Shown here piece by piece: positions 1 through 8,124 of a DNA stretch of 64,000 nt. Made by a program: the position numbers and the translations under genes. Within the stretch, counting starts at the first letter, position 1. Every line of letters starts with the position of its first letter. This DNA is from Cryomorphaceae bacterium (GTDB taxonomy: Bacteria > Bacteroidota > Bacteroidia > Flavobacteriales > ECT2AJA-044). Location: assembly GCA_017798125.1 (NCBI GenBank), contig CP059070.1:2542001-2606000 (forward strand). Reading direction: 5' to 3'. The notes beneath the pieces were generated by a model. The model worked only from the letters and a program-made list of their open reading frames with translations. It searched no databases and was not told where the DNA came from.

Positions 1-2615
1 AATGAGGCCCGAGTCCCGCCTTTCTTTTCTGGACGGAGGTATATGACTCCTCCGTGTGATTGAATGATATTCTTGCAAATGGCTAGACCTAGCCCCGTTC
101 CTTTGGGTTTATTCGTCAGTTGATGACGAACTTGATAGAATTTATCAAAGACGCGTTCCGCATCTTCTTGACTAATTCCCGGGCCGTTGTCAATGATGTT
201 GACCTTAACCTCTCCGTCAATTTCGTAGGCCGAAATGCGGATGTGACCATCTGCCGGGTTGGCAAATTTCATGGCGTTGGACAGCAGGTTGACAATTACC
301 TGTGTGATACGGTCCTGGTCAATAAATACCGGTCTCATTCCTCGGGCAAGGTCCATCTTGACCTGAATATTATGATGTTCTCCAAGGGTGTGCATGGAGG
401 AGATGGAACGATCGAGGAGCTCGGCGATGTCCGCTACTCGTTGATCGAGTTGTAGGTTGCCCGATTCAAACTTCTCCAAGTCCAGGACATTGGTGATCAG
501 TCTCGTCAAGCGTTCACAATCCTCGACTATGTTGTTGAGAAACATTTCTTGATCACTTCGGAGCATCTCGGGCTCATCGTGTAGAATTTCAGCTTGAGCA
601 CGAATACTCGTCAGTGGGGTGCGTAACTCGTGTGTTACAGTATAGAGGAAGTCGTCCTTCAATCCCCCGAGCTCCTTCATTTGCTCGTTCGCAAGCCTCA
701 ACTCCTCTGAGGCGAGTATGAGTTGATCAGATTGCGTTTTGAGTTTCTTGTTGAGTTGGAGGACTTCTCGACTTTCGTTGAGGATATTCACCACCTCGCC
801 AATTCCAATGCGCTCCTCTTTGACCACGCTGGAAATCATGATTCGGGCCGATGCAGGACCAATGGCTTCGGCCAACAGTCGTTCGGCATAGCTGATCATT
901 TTAGCATCCGCATGAGGAGCTGATCGCCAATCAACGCCCTGAATCCGGGCATATCGATCCAAGACCTCCTCGGCTCTTTGATCTCCCAAAAACTGGTTCA
1001 ACAGCGCCTGGATATTGGGGAAGCTTGCGCTGCCCTGCCAAACGAGTCGGTCTTCATAGCTGCGCGCATACTTGTCCGCATCAACAAAGAGCTCTGCTTG
1101 TTGTATGTCGCGTGCAGTTTCCTTCGTGAAAGACGAGACCACCACATAGACCATCGCATTGAGGAGTAGCGTGAGGTAAACCACGGTAGATGTGGTGCTC
1201 ACACCCAGCCAAGTCGATAAGGCCGTTACTTCCCAAACACTCCAAGCCGGGTTGAGGTCGGGTAAAATCAACAGGACAAACCACAGAATCAACCCGAAGA
1301 GCATTCCCGCAAAGGCCCCATGGCGGTTTCCCTTCTTCCAAAAAAGCCCTCCAAGGTAAGCAGGTGCCAGTTGTGCAACGCCAATGAAGGAGGTAATTCC
1401 AATCGAAACCAAAGTGGTGCGTTCCCCTACGCCTCGGAAATAGGCCCAGGACAATAGCATAATGACTAGAATGCTGAATCGGCGGATCCAAAGCAGCTTT
1501 TTGGAGAAATCGATCGACGGCATCAAGCGAATCAAGGCCGGTACAATAAGATTGTTGCTGACCATTGTTCCCATGGCGATGGTCGAGACAATGATCATGG
1601 AACTGGCTGCTGAAAATCCTCCGATGAAGACTAGGCTACTGAGCCAAGGCTGATCCATGGTCAGCCAGCTCATATAGAAATCTGGATCAATCTCCGCGGG
1701 AAAAGCCAATCGGCCCGTGAGGGCCACTGGAAAAACAAGAAGATTAATGACCAAGAAGTACAGCGGCAATAGCCACAAGGCATGCCGGAGGTGGGATTCA
1801 CTTCGGTTCTCAACTACAGCCACTTGGAACTGACGCGGCAGCAAGAGAAAGGCTAGACTGCTGATCAAAATCAGGGAAACCCAAGAGCTCTGGCCTTTTT
1901 CTGGGATGGCCGTCAATTGCGCAAAGTCAGACAAGATATGCGCATCTGAAAAGAGTTGACCTAGGCCTCCTTTATACTGAGCGAGTATCATGACGCTAGC
2001 GAGGAGAAAGACAAAAATTTTGATTCCGCTTTCGAAGGCGACCACGGCGATCATTCCGCGTTTTGGTCGGCTGGCCTCAAGGTATCGAGTTCCGAAAGCA
2101 AGGGTGAAAATGGTGAGGATGAGCGTTGCGACAAATCCGCTATCGATGCCTGCAACCGCCGACCCCATTTCGTGGGTAGTTAGAAGGCTGTAGCTCTCGG
2201 AGATGGCCTTGATCTGAAGGGCGATGTAGGGAATAATCGCCATGAGAAGTACCGTAGAAACCAAGGTGGCCATGCGCTGGAATTGTCCATAACGCGCGCT
2301 GAAGAAATCGGCCAAGGTACCAATACGATGGGTTCGAGCAATTCGAATGGACTTACGGGTAATCAGATACCAGAGGGGCATGGCCAATACTGGTCCCAAA
2401 TAAATCGCGAGGAAGTCCAATCCTGAAGTTGCCGCCCGACCTATACTCCCGTAAAAGGTCCAAGCCGTACAGTAAACGGCCAACGATAGCACATAGGCCG
2501 CCGATCCGTTGGCCCATTTTTTCACAAGTGAATGACCCCGTTCGGAATAATAGCCAATGGCAAATAATACACCGAGGTAGAGCAGCGTCAATATGGCCAG
2601 GAGCGCACCACTCAT
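1..2615 (-). CDS. SLC5-type symporter fused to histidine kinase (partial)
   Basis: Reads leftward from ATG at 2615 and runs off the left edge in frame (about 871 codons seen). The N-terminal ~550 residues are a multi-spanning sodium:solute symporter (SSS/SLC5) module starting MSGALLAILTLLYLGV. A linker with YAERLLAEAIG follows, as in CbrA-type sensors, then a short coiled coil. The kinase core has the phospho-acceptor His at about residue 662 (VTHELRTPLTS), an N box (NLLSNAMKF), DNGPGI and GTGLGL, and a final G box (GGTRAS) near the edge. Only the last few residues are missing. Proteins of this class couple a transporter fold to two-component signalling. Its position behind an acetate symporter suggests sensing of acetate or a related carboxylate (inference). 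The start overlaps the preceding gene by 4 nt (ATGA). No response regulator lies in the window. Confidence 0.9.
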   Translation of the reverse strand, partial: MSGALLAILTLLYLGVLFAIGYYSERGHSLVKKWANGSAAYVLSLAVYCTAWTFYGSIGRAATSGLDFLAIYLGPVLAMPLWYLITRKSIRIARTHRIGTLADFFSARYGQFQRMATLVSTVLLMAIIPYIALQIKAISESYSLLTTHEMGSAVAGIDSGFVATLILTIFTLAFGTRYLEASRPKRGMIAVVAFESGIKIFVFLLASVMILAQYKGGLGQLFSDAHILSDFAQLTAIPEKGQSSWVSLILISSLAFLLLPRQFQVAVVENRSESHLRHALWLLPLYFLVINLLVFPVALTGRLAFPAEIDPDFYMSWLTMDQPWLSSLVFIGGFSAASSMIIVSTIAMGTMVSNNLIVPALIRLMPSIDFSKKLLWIRRFSILVIMLLSWAYFRGVGERTTLVSIGITSFIGVAQLAPAYLGGLFWKKGNRHGAFAGMLFGLILWFVLLILPDLNPAWSVWEVTALSTWLGVSTTSTVVYLTLLLNAMVYVVVSSFTKETARDIQQAELFVDADKYARSYEDRLVWQGSASFPNIQALLNQFLGDQRAEEVLDRYARIQGVDWRSAPHADAKMISYAERLLAEAIGPASARIMISSVVKEERIGIGEVVNILNESREVLQLNKKLKTQSDQLILASEELRLANEQMKELGGLKDDFLYTVTHELRTPLTSIRAQAEILHDEPEMLRSDQEMFLNNIVEDCERLTRLITNVLDLEKFESGNLQLDQRVADIAELLDRSISSMHTLGEHHNIQVKMDLARGMRPVFIDQDRITQVIVNLLSNAMKFANPADGHIRISAYEIDGEVKVNIIDNGPGISQEDAERVFDKFYQVRHQLTNKPKGTGLGLAICKNIIQSHGGVIYLRPEKKGGTRAS

Positions 2616-2806
2616 TCAGACTCGGTCTTTGTTCTCTTCACTATCAAAGCCAGAGCGACGATGGCTCCAGCCCAAACAACAAAGAGATAAAAATAGAGCG
2701 CGGGAATTCCCCAGACCGTACTCGCACCTTTGAACAACACCGGTAATGGGAAGCAAAGAATGGCGAAGAAGACCAGAAAGAGAGAAAACAGCTTGGCTCG
2801 ATTCAT
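2612..2806 (-). CDS. small two-helix membrane protein
   Basis: A 64-residue protein with a basic N-terminus, two hydrophobic segments (about residues 5-25 and 33-58) and a charged C-terminal tail (KRTKTESE). I do not recognise a named family. It sits between the acetate symporter gene and the symporter-kinase gene and overlaps the kinase start by 4 nt, so it is probably translationally coupled to it. Small subunits accompany several SLC5 transporters and sensor kinases, so an accessory role for the downstream sensor is plausible but inferred from position only. Confidence 0.75.
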   Translation of the reverse strand: MNRAKLFSLFLVFFAILCFPLPVLFKGASTVWGIPALYFYLFVVWAGAIVALALIVKRTKTESE

Positions 2807-2824
2807 TTGTGCAACAATTTAGAA

Positions 2825-2857
2825 ATGAGTGAAGCCATAAAATATGACTTCACTCAT
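2825..2857 (-). promoter_or_regulatory. intercistronic hairpin
   Basis: ATGAGTGAAG at 2825-2834 is the exact reverse complement of CTTCACTCAT at 2848-2857, and the 13-nt loop holds a further CATA/TATG pair. It lies between the symporter stop and the next gene on the minus strand. There is no clean U-run after it, so it may be an mRNA-stability or partial-termination element separating transporter from sensor levels rather than a full terminator. Confidence 0.6.
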
Positions 2858-2872
2858 GTAAGGGTCGCTCGA

Positions 2873-4651
2873 TTAGTGTGCTACGGCAGAACCTGCTCCG
2901 CTCGGGATCCGGATGTCCTCAACCAGATCCTGAACATCCTGAGGAGGTTCTGGGGTAAACAAGGCTACGATCCACGCGACCGCGAAATTGATCACCATCC
3001 CGATGGTACCAAATCCTTCTGGAGAGATACCAAACCACCAGTGGTCTTTGGTTGCTGTAGCTGGATCTCCGATCCAACCCAACTTAAATCGGGCGATGTA
3101 GTAAATGGTAATTCCCAAACCGACAATCATACCGGCAATGGCGCCTTGACGATTCATGCGTTTGGAGAAAATTCCCATGACAATGGCAGGGAAAAAGGAA
3201 GCCGCAGCCAACCCAAAGGCCAAAGCCACCACCGAGGCCACAAAACCTGGAGGATTGATACCGAAGTATCCAGCCACGGTCACCGCCACTACTGCACTTA
3301 ATCGAGCAGCGATGAGTTCCCCTTTCTCTGAAATATCTGGAGCAATCTGCTTCTTGATCAAATCATGCGCGATCGAGGTAGAGATGACCAAGAGCAATCC
3401 AGCCGCTGTAGATAGTGCCGCAGCTAGACCTCCCGCCGCAACGAGGGCAATCACCCAATTGGGCAGGTTGGCAATCTCTGGATTGGCCAGTACCATGATG
3501 TCTCGATCCACAAAAAGCTCATTGGGAGAATCCAAGTTCGCATTCTCTACCATACGCTGACCATAAGGTCCTGTCTCACCCGAGAAAACGGGCTTTTTAC
3601 CGTTCACTGCACTTCCGGGCAGGTAGTTGATCTTACCGTCTTCGTTCTTATCCACCCAGGCCAATAGACCTGTTTTTTCCCAGTTTGGCACCCATTCAGG
3701 CATCTCACTGTACTCCTTGTCGCTCACCGTTTCAATGAGGTTGGTTCGCGCAAATACAGCAATGGCTGGAGCAGTGGTATAGAGAATGGCAATGAACAGC
3801 AGTGCGTATCCCGCTGAACGTCGGGCGTCGCGTACTTTGGGTACCGTAAAGAAACGGACAATCACGTGCGGTAATCCCGCCGTTCCCACCATCAAAGCTG
3901 CGGTAATGAAGAACATGTCGAGCATACTTTTGCTCCCGTTGGTGTACTCGGCAAATCCGAGTTCCGCGTGAAGTCCGTCAAGCTTGTCTAAGAGATAAGA
4001 TCCATCCGCCGCAGTTCCTCCGAATCCGAGTTGCGGAATAGGGTTTCCGGTCATTTGAATGGAGATGAAAATAGCGGGCACCATAAAGGCGAAGATCAAA
4101 ACGCAATACTGTGCTACTTGGGTATAGGTAATCCCCTTCATTCCACCGAGCACCGCGTAGAAGAACACGATAGCCATACCGATGTACACTCCCGTGTTGA
4201 TGTCTACTTCCAGGAAGCGGGCAAAAACAACCCCAACTCCGCGCATCTGCCCCGCCACGTAAGTGAAGGAGACAAAGAGTGCGGCAATTACGGCAACCGT
4301 GCGCGCAACGTTGCTGTAGTAGCGGTCCCCGATGAAATCAGGAACTGTGAATTTTCCAAACTTCCGAAGATACGGAGCCAGCAAAAGAGCGAGAAGTACG
4401 TATCCTCCTGTCCAGCCCATCAGATATACCGAGCCATCGTAGCCCGAGAAGCTGATGATTCCCGCCATGGAAATAAAGGAAGCTGCAGACATCCAGTCCG
4501 CCGCTGTAGCCAAACCATTGGCTAGAGGAGAAACACCCCCACCGGCAACATAGAAGTCTTTTGTAGAGCCGGCACGAGACCAAATTGCGATTCCGATGTA
4601 GAGCGCAAAGGTGATACCAACAATGATATAGGTCCAAATTTGAATATCCAT
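2873..4651 (-). CDS. actP: cation/acetate symporter, ActP-like (SSS family)
   Basis: 592 residues. The N-terminus has DFYVAGGGVSPLANGLATAADWMSAASFISMAG, the hallmark of ActP/VC_2705-type sodium:solute symporters, followed by about 13 membrane helices with a periplasmic insertion near residues 300-380. The family moves acetate and other short carboxylates with a cation across the inner membrane. DUF4212 directly upstream is the usual partner of the VC_2705 subfamily, which supports the call over a generic SSS member. The segment with DKNEDGKINYL is EF-hand-like but lies in the insertion and may be incidental. It is probably cotranscribed with the porin upstream and the sensor downstream. Confidence 0.9.
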   Translation of the reverse strand: MDIQIWTYIIVGITFALYIGIAIWSRAGSTKDFYVAGGGVSPLANGLATAADWMSAASFISMAGIISFSGYDGSVYLMGWTGGYVLLALLLAPYLRKFGKFTVPDFIGDRYYSNVARTVAVIAALFVSFTYVAGQMRGVGVVFARFLEVDINTGVYIGMAIVFFYAVLGGMKGITYTQVAQYCVLIFAFMVPAIFISIQMTGNPIPQLGFGGTAADGSYLLDKLDGLHAELGFAEYTNGSKSMLDMFFITAALMVGTAGLPHVIVRFFTVPKVRDARRSAGYALLFIAILYTTAPAIAVFARTNLIETVSDKEYSEMPEWVPNWEKTGLLAWVDKNEDGKINYLPGSAVNGKKPVFSGETGPYGQRMVENANLDSPNELFVDRDIMVLANPEIANLPNWVIALVAAGGLAAALSTAAGLLLVISTSIAHDLIKKQIAPDISEKGELIAARLSAVVAVTVAGYFGINPPGFVASVVALAFGLAAASFFPAIVMGIFSKRMNRQGAIAGMIVGLGITIYYIARFKLGWIGDPATATKDHWWFGISPEGFGTIGMVINFAVAWIVALFTPEPPQDVQDLVEDIRIPSGAGSAVAH

Positions 4652-4673
4652 TTTTTCGTCTTTTAATAGGTGA

Positions 4674-4928
4674 TTATTCTTCCACGTCGAATTCGCGATC
4701 CAGACCGTTCATGAGCCGAACGTAGACGAAGATCAAAATGACGAAGGTGTAGATGGAGCCCTGTTGGGCGAACCAGAAACCGAGCTTGAAGCCCCCCACG
4801 CGAATGGCGTTGAGCTGATCGACCAGCAAGATTCCAAAGACATAGGAAACCACGAACCAGATGGCCAGGAGAATCCCCAGATAGCCCAAGTTCTTTTTCC
4901 AATACTGTTGTAAAGATTTGTTACTCAT
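4674..4928 (-). CDS. DUF4212 small membrane subunit
   Basis: 84 residues with two predicted helices (about 14-36 and 50-70). The family signature GFWFAQQGSIYTFVILIF is visible, and the tail is acidic (DREFDVEE). DUF4212 proteins are almost always encoded immediately before VC_2705-type symporters, as here (22 nt gap), and are thought to be a small transporter subunit. The downstream ActP-like protein is its expected partner. Confidence 0.9.
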   Translation of the reverse strand: MSNKSLQQYWKKNLGYLGILLAIWFVVSYVFGILLVDQLNAIRVGGFKLGFWFAQQGSIYTFVILIFVYVRLMNGLDREFDVEE

Positions 4929-4938
4929 GGTTTTGATT

Positions 4939-6180
4939 TTATAAGAAGATCATGGCTTGCATTACCCACTGACTGGTGTTCTCACCGGCAACAGGTGAAG
5001 CATTTCGGTACTCCAGTGAAACTTTAGCATTGTGTCCGCTGATGAAGTAGTTGGCTCCCAATCCCATATGGTTGTAGTTACCGTCAAGAGCATCCACTCC
5101 GCGAGACAAATACGTGACATAAGGCTGCCAACGACCAATCTTGGTAAAAGCAGGAAGGAGAAGACCGACCTGACCATAGAAACCGTTACCCGAAGCGATG
5201 ACTTGGCTAGAGCCGGCCAATTGATAATTGGGACCATAGTCCATAAGGTAATAGGCCGCTAGGGCCGAAATCGCCATTTCATTTCCTATAGGCGCATCGT
5301 AGAAGGCGTCGAATCCAAAGTGGCTCACATTGTGGCCAATGGTATCGCCCATCGCATCTTGAGTCACACTTCCGTTGGTGTGGGTGTAGAATCCAGCTCC
5401 GATGTTGAAGACCGTCTTTTTCCCAAGGTAGGTACCCACTAGGTAGGGAAGCTTATTCGATTCTTGATCCAAGAATTGATACATGAAATATCCTTGATAG
5501 ATATTCCCGGCATCCTTACCTCCGAAAAGTGCAGCTCCTCTGTATACCGCCTGATCGCCGGTAATGGCCAAACCAGCCTGCTGGTCTAAGCTATTGACCG
5601 CGGCCTTATTCCAAGCCACTCGATAATCGAGCTTGCCTACTTTACCTTTGGCGTATACCCCGAGGTGACGGGCAAACTGATCCGTCGTTCCAATCGTTGC
5701 CCAAGCCATCCGCGTATTGTCCAGCGGCATGATGTTCAGGGTACTCTGGTTGGTCAATCGGCTAATTCCGTTCCAATAATGGAGACCAGAACCCAGGTAG
5801 ATATTGTCGGTCACTTTGAATTCCACCCAAGCATCGTGCATAAACAGCTGCGCTTGAGAACTGAATCCAACGGGATCCAATCCAGCAGGAGTTAAGTTAT
5901 TCAGTCCAAAGTGGGTCAGAATCAAAAAACGATCGCTCAGTTGTGCGAACATGAGCAATCGCGAACGGCGCAGCCGCGGTGTAATTTGAAATTCGTCGTT
6001 GGAGTTCTGGGCCCCGGTTAGCCAAGCTTGGTGCCAAGTGATGAGTCTAAAGTACTTTTGACCATCATCGCTCAAGTCGACCTTAAGACCGCTTCCGTAT
6101 TCGGTTGGGACATTTTGTGCGGAGGACGTGTAGTGTAGACATAGGCCGACCACCGCGAAGAGTAGCATCGCTTTTCTCAT
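4939..6180 (-). CDS. outer-membrane porin
   Basis: 413 residues with a signal peptide (about 1-21, cleavage after SSA) and then alternating beta-strand sequence to a C-terminal QWVMQAMIFL strand typical of a beta-barrel. It resembles Bacteroidota porins often labelled phosphate-selective or short-chain solute porins. It is the first gene of the likely operon that continues with DUF4212, the acetate symporter and the sensor, so it probably admits the same substrate through the outer membrane (inference). Substrate cannot be read from sequence. Confidence 0.85.
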   Translation of the reverse strand: MRKAMLLFAVVGLCLHYTSSAQNVPTEYGSGLKVDLSDDGQKYFRLITWHQAWLTGAQNSNDEFQITPRLRRSRLLMFAQLSDRFLILTHFGLNNLTPAGLDPVGFSSQAQLFMHDAWVEFKVTDNIYLGSGLHYWNGISRLTNQSTLNIMPLDNTRMAWATIGTTDQFARHLGVYAKGKVGKLDYRVAWNKAAVNSLDQQAGLAITGDQAVYRGAALFGGKDAGNIYQGYFMYQFLDQESNKLPYLVGTYLGKKTVFNIGAGFYTHTNGSVTQDAMGDTIGHNVSHFGFDAFYDAPIGNEMAISALAAYYLMDYGPNYQLAGSSQVIASGNGFYGQVGLLLPAFTKIGRWQPYVTYLSRGVDALDGNYNHMGLGANYFISGHNAKVSLEYRNASPVAGENTSQWVMQAMIFL

Positions 6181-6260
6181 AGTTAAAGGTTTAGAGTTGG
6201 TGGACTTCGGCCGAAATCTCAGGATCGAAACTCACTGAAAACCTAGAGAAAAACGAATAT

Positions 6261-6289
6261 GATATATACAAATGCTAATTTGCTATATC
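6261..6289. promoter_or_regulatory. AT-rich palindrome upstream of porin operon
   Basis: Imperfect inverted repeat: CAAAT and ATTTG arms around a central GCTA, with outer GATATA/TATATC arms. It lies about 80 bp upstream of the porin start. A similar palindrome, also centred on GCTA, lies upstream of the InsA-like gene at 6754-6776. It is a candidate operator. Confidence 0.5.
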
Positions 6290-6293
6290 TTTT

Positions 6294-6311
6294 GCGCCTC
6301 ACGGCGCGATG
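6294..6311 (+). repeat. dispersed hairpin repeat, copy 1
   Basis: GCGCC, loop TCAC, GGCGC, tail GATG. It lies 3 bp beyond the stop of the InsA-like gene. It belongs to the family of hairpin repeats found throughout the window. Confidence 0.75.
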
Positions 6312-6314
6312 GGA

Positions 6315-6725
6315 CTAGCGGAAACGCTCCCATTTAATGAGCATAAATTTATCGCCGAGCTCTGTTACGATCATCCCAGCTCCGGATATATTGTCTCGAT
6401 CCCGATAAAAATCCATCAATTCATCGTGGGTCAAGATTTTATAGGTAGGATGATAATCACCAGTGGTCGGGCGCTTGATCTTATGGGCCCGTACCCAGTT
6501 CATGACACTGACATGACTGACGCCCAAAAGTCGTTCAATTTCTCGGAAGCTGACCCCCTCAACGTAGAGCTGTAGCGCTTTAACGACATAATAGTCATCG
6601 ATCTTCTTACCCAACTTACTCACCGTGAAGTGGTAACCACAATTCTTACAGCGGAATCGTTGTCGCCCGCCGACGACACCACTTTTTACATTGCGCTCAC
6701 TTTGACAACGGGGGCAGATTTTCAT
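6315..6725 (-). CDS. orphan InsA-like zinc-ribbon/HTH DNA-binding protein
   Basis: 136 residues. Residues 1-30 form a CPRC...CKNCGYHF zinc ribbon like that of IS1 InsA and IS1595-type transposases. Residues 45-80 form a helix-turn-helix (GVSFREIERLLGVSHVSVMNWV). The remaining ~55 residues end GDKFMLIKWERFR and are not part of InsA. No DDE catalytic domain, InsB-like frame or terminal inverted repeats are visible, so this is not an intact transposon. It lies upstream of, and on the same strand as, the porin/acetate operon, and both units carry GCTA-centred palindromes. A domesticated transposase-derived regulator of that operon is my preferred reading. A decayed IS remnant is the alternative. 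Confidence 0.75.
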   Translation of the reverse strand: MKICPRCQSERNVKSGVVGGRQRFRCKNCGYHFTVSKLGKKIDDYYVVKALQLYVEGVSFREIERLLGVSHVSVMNWVRAHKIKRPTTGDYHPTYKILTHDELMDFYRDRDNISGAGMIVTELGDKFMLIKWERFR

Positions 6726-6733
6726 GGTTTTAA

Positions 6734-6748
6734 GTGTCCCGAGGACAC
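6734..6748 (-). promoter_or_regulatory. hairpin in leader of InsA-like gene
   Basis: GTGTCC and GGACAC are perfect complements around a 3-nt loop, ending 9 nt before the start codon. It would fold in the mRNA close to the ribosome entry site, so translational control is possible. Confidence 0.4.
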
Positions 6749-6753
6749 CTGTA

Positions 6754-6776
6754 TATATTTATTTAGCATAAATATA
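6754..6776. promoter_or_regulatory. perfect AT-rich palindrome upstream of InsA-like gene
   Basis: TATATTTAT at 6754-6762 and ATAAATATA at 6768-6776 are perfect 9-bp inverted arms around TTAGC (GCTAA on the minus strand). A TATATTTA box inside the minus strand resembles a Bacteroidota -7 element, so binding here would block or position RNA polymerase. The centre matches the palindrome at 6261-6289. Confidence 0.5.
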
Positions 6777-6789
6777 GAAAATTAGCCAT

Positions 6790-6814
6790 AAAAAAACCCC
6801 GCACAAGGCGGGGC
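6790..6814 (-). terminator. terminator of rpsF-rpsR-rplI
   Basis: On the minus strand a CCCCGC/GCGGGG stem with a 5-nt loop is followed by seven T residues, 26 nt after the rplI stop. Confidence 0.9.
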
Positions 6815-6839
6815 TTTCTATTCGGATGAGGTATATACC

Positions 6840-7289
6840 TTATTCTCCAGCCACTTCGAAGCTAACGTTCGCGCGTACTTCGCGGTGCAAGCGGATTACC
6901 GCTTCGTAGTTACCAAGTGCTTTTGCAGCACCACCGGTGATCGCAATGTACTTGCGGTCGATGTTGTGCCCCATCTCTTCCAATTTGGCAGAGAGGTCTG
7001 AAGCGGTAACAGAACCAAACAACTTGGTTCCACCTTTGGCTACTTTTGCTTTCATTACGATTTCAGCTTCCGCCAATGCAGCAGCAGTCTTGTTCGCGTC
7101 TTCAATCAACTTCGCTTCTTTATGAGCGCGCTGACGAAGCGTTTCTTCCAACATTTTGACTGCAGAAGGAGTCGCCATAATACCGATCCCTTGTGGAATC
7201 AAGTAGTTACGAGCGTATCCTGGCTTAACTGTTACGATATCGTCTTTGAACCCTAGGTTCTCAACGTCTTGTTTCAGAATGATATCCAT
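6840..7289 (-). CDS. rplI: 50S ribosomal protein L9
   Basis: 149 residues, the usual L9 length. It opens MDIILKQDVENLGFKDDIVTVKPGYARNYLIPQG, the conserved L9 N-terminal domain, followed by the long connecting helix (about 40-75) and the C-terminal rRNA-binding domain. It is the last gene of the rpsF-rpsR-rplI operon, 8 nt after rpsR and followed by a clear terminator. Confidence 0.98.
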   Translation of the reverse strand: MDIILKQDVENLGFKDDIVTVKPGYARNYLIPQGIGIMATPSAVKMLEETLRQRAHKEAKLIEDANKTAAALAEAEIVMKAKVAKGGTKLFGSVTASDLSAKLEEMGHNIDRKYIAITGGAAKALGNYEAVIRLHREVRANVSFEVAGE

Positions 7290-7297
7290 GGTGCTCC

Positions 7298-7603
7298 TTA
7301 TTTAAGCATGTCACCCACGTATGGCATCAGTGCTAAGTGACGAGCACGTTTGATAGCCGTGGCAACTTTACGTTGATACTTCAATGAGGTACCGGTCAAT
7401 CGGCGAGGCAAGATTTTTCCTTGCTCGTTCACCAACTTCAACAAGAAATCTGGATCCTTGTAGTCGATGAATTTGATGCCTGCTTTTTTGAAGCGGCAGT
7501 ATTTTTCTTTTTTACCGGTGTCGATACTTAGAGGCGTCAAGTAACGAATGTCTCCTTGACCTCCGCCCTTCGATTGGGCTTCTTTCATCAATCCTTCAGC
7601 CAT
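7298..7603 (-). CDS. rpsR: 30S ribosomal protein S18
   Basis: 101 residues. The core [38 protein letters not shown] and the following RNA-binding stretch are standard S18. The N-terminus has an extra ~30-residue Gly/Gln-rich segment, common in Bacteroidota. S18 pairs with S6, encoded 2 nt upstream, on the 30S platform. No ssb or priB gene interrupts the operon. Confidence 0.98.
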   Translation of the reverse strand: MAEGLMKEAQSKGGGQGDIRYLTPLSIDTGKKEKYCRFKKAGIKFIDYKDPDFLLKLVNEQGKILPRRLTGTSLKYQRKVATAIKRARHLALMPYVGDMLK

Positions 7604-7605
7604 GA

Positions 7606-7956
7606 TTATGCCTCCTGTTTTTTGTTCGACAAACGCTTACGACGCTTTTCAGCGTACTCTACGTGGTACTTGTCCATACGTACGGTCAAGAAACGCATGA
7701 TGCGCTCATCACGGCGCAATTCGGTTTCAATACCGTCAATAAGGGTACCAGGTGCTTTGAATTCGAAAAGGTGGTAGAATCCACTTTTCTTCTTTTGGAT
7801 GGGATAGGCCAACTTGCGCAGCCCCCAGTCTTCCACGGATACAAACTCAGCGCCTCCGGCTTTGAGTAAATCCTGGAATTTCTTTACCGTCTCCTTTATC
7901 TGGTCTTCAGATAAAACGGGATGTAAGATGAAGACGGTCTCGTACTGATTCGACAT
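7606..7956 (-). CDS. rpsF: 30S ribosomal protein S6
   Basis: 116 residues with the S6 ferredoxin-like fold: [27 protein letters not shown] at the start and [22 protein letters not shown] in the middle. The tail is Lys/Arg-rich ([13 protein letters not shown]). First gene of the operon, preceded by a strong promoter at 8012-8042 and a leader hairpin at 7994-8009. Confidence 0.98.
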   Translation of the reverse strand: MSNQYETVFILHPVLSEDQIKETVKKFQDLLKAGGAEFVSVEDWGLRKLAYPIQKKKSGFYHLFEFKAPGTLIDGIETELRRDERIMRFLTVRMDKYHVEYAEKRRKRLSNKKQEA

Positions 7957-7993
7957 CTCAGAATCGTTTAATTGATAATCAATGAATTAACTA

Positions 7994-8009
7994 GTCCGTA
8001 AAAACGGAC
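7994..8009 (-). promoter_or_regulatory. rpsF leader hairpin
   Basis: GTCCGT and ACGGAC form a perfect 6-bp stem with a 4-nt loop. It begins a few nucleotides after the predicted transcription start of the S6 operon. Many bacteria autoregulate this operon by S6:S18 binding to a leader hairpin. Whether this stem carries that motif cannot be decided by eye. Confidence 0.5.
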
Positions 8010-8011
8010 GG

Positions 8012-8042
8012 CAAAGATAAAAAATACCCTTCACCCGAACAA
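8012..8042 (-). promoter_or_regulatory. rpsF operon promoter
   Basis: On the minus strand, TTG (8042-8040), a 20-nt spacer, then TATCTTTG (8019-8012). This is a full match to the Bacteroidota -33/-7 consensus. Confidence 0.8.
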
Positions 8043-8112
8043 CCACGTGCGAGTCTTTATATTCTGTTCATAACTCCTGTGTTTTGGGGAAGTGGAAAAA
8101 GAAACGCCCTTC

Positions 8113-8120
8113 TATATTTG
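8113..8120 (+). promoter_or_regulatory. dnaX -7 box, leaderless geometry
   Basis: TATATTTG ends 4 nt before the dnaX ATG at 8125, so the predicted transcription start falls on or next to the start codon. The best upstream TTTG (8083-8086) gives a long 26-nt spacer. Confidence 0.6.
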
Positions 8121-8124
8121 TCCT

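Noticed and set aside
1-4600. Many ORFs of 60-160 codons on the plus strand
   Set aside because: They are antisense or frame shadows of the symporter, sensor and porin genes, with basic low-complexity translations and no family features.
6180-6840. Complete IS1-family element around the InsA-like gene
   Set aside because: No InsB-like catalytic frame, no matching terminal inverted repeats and no target duplication could be seen.
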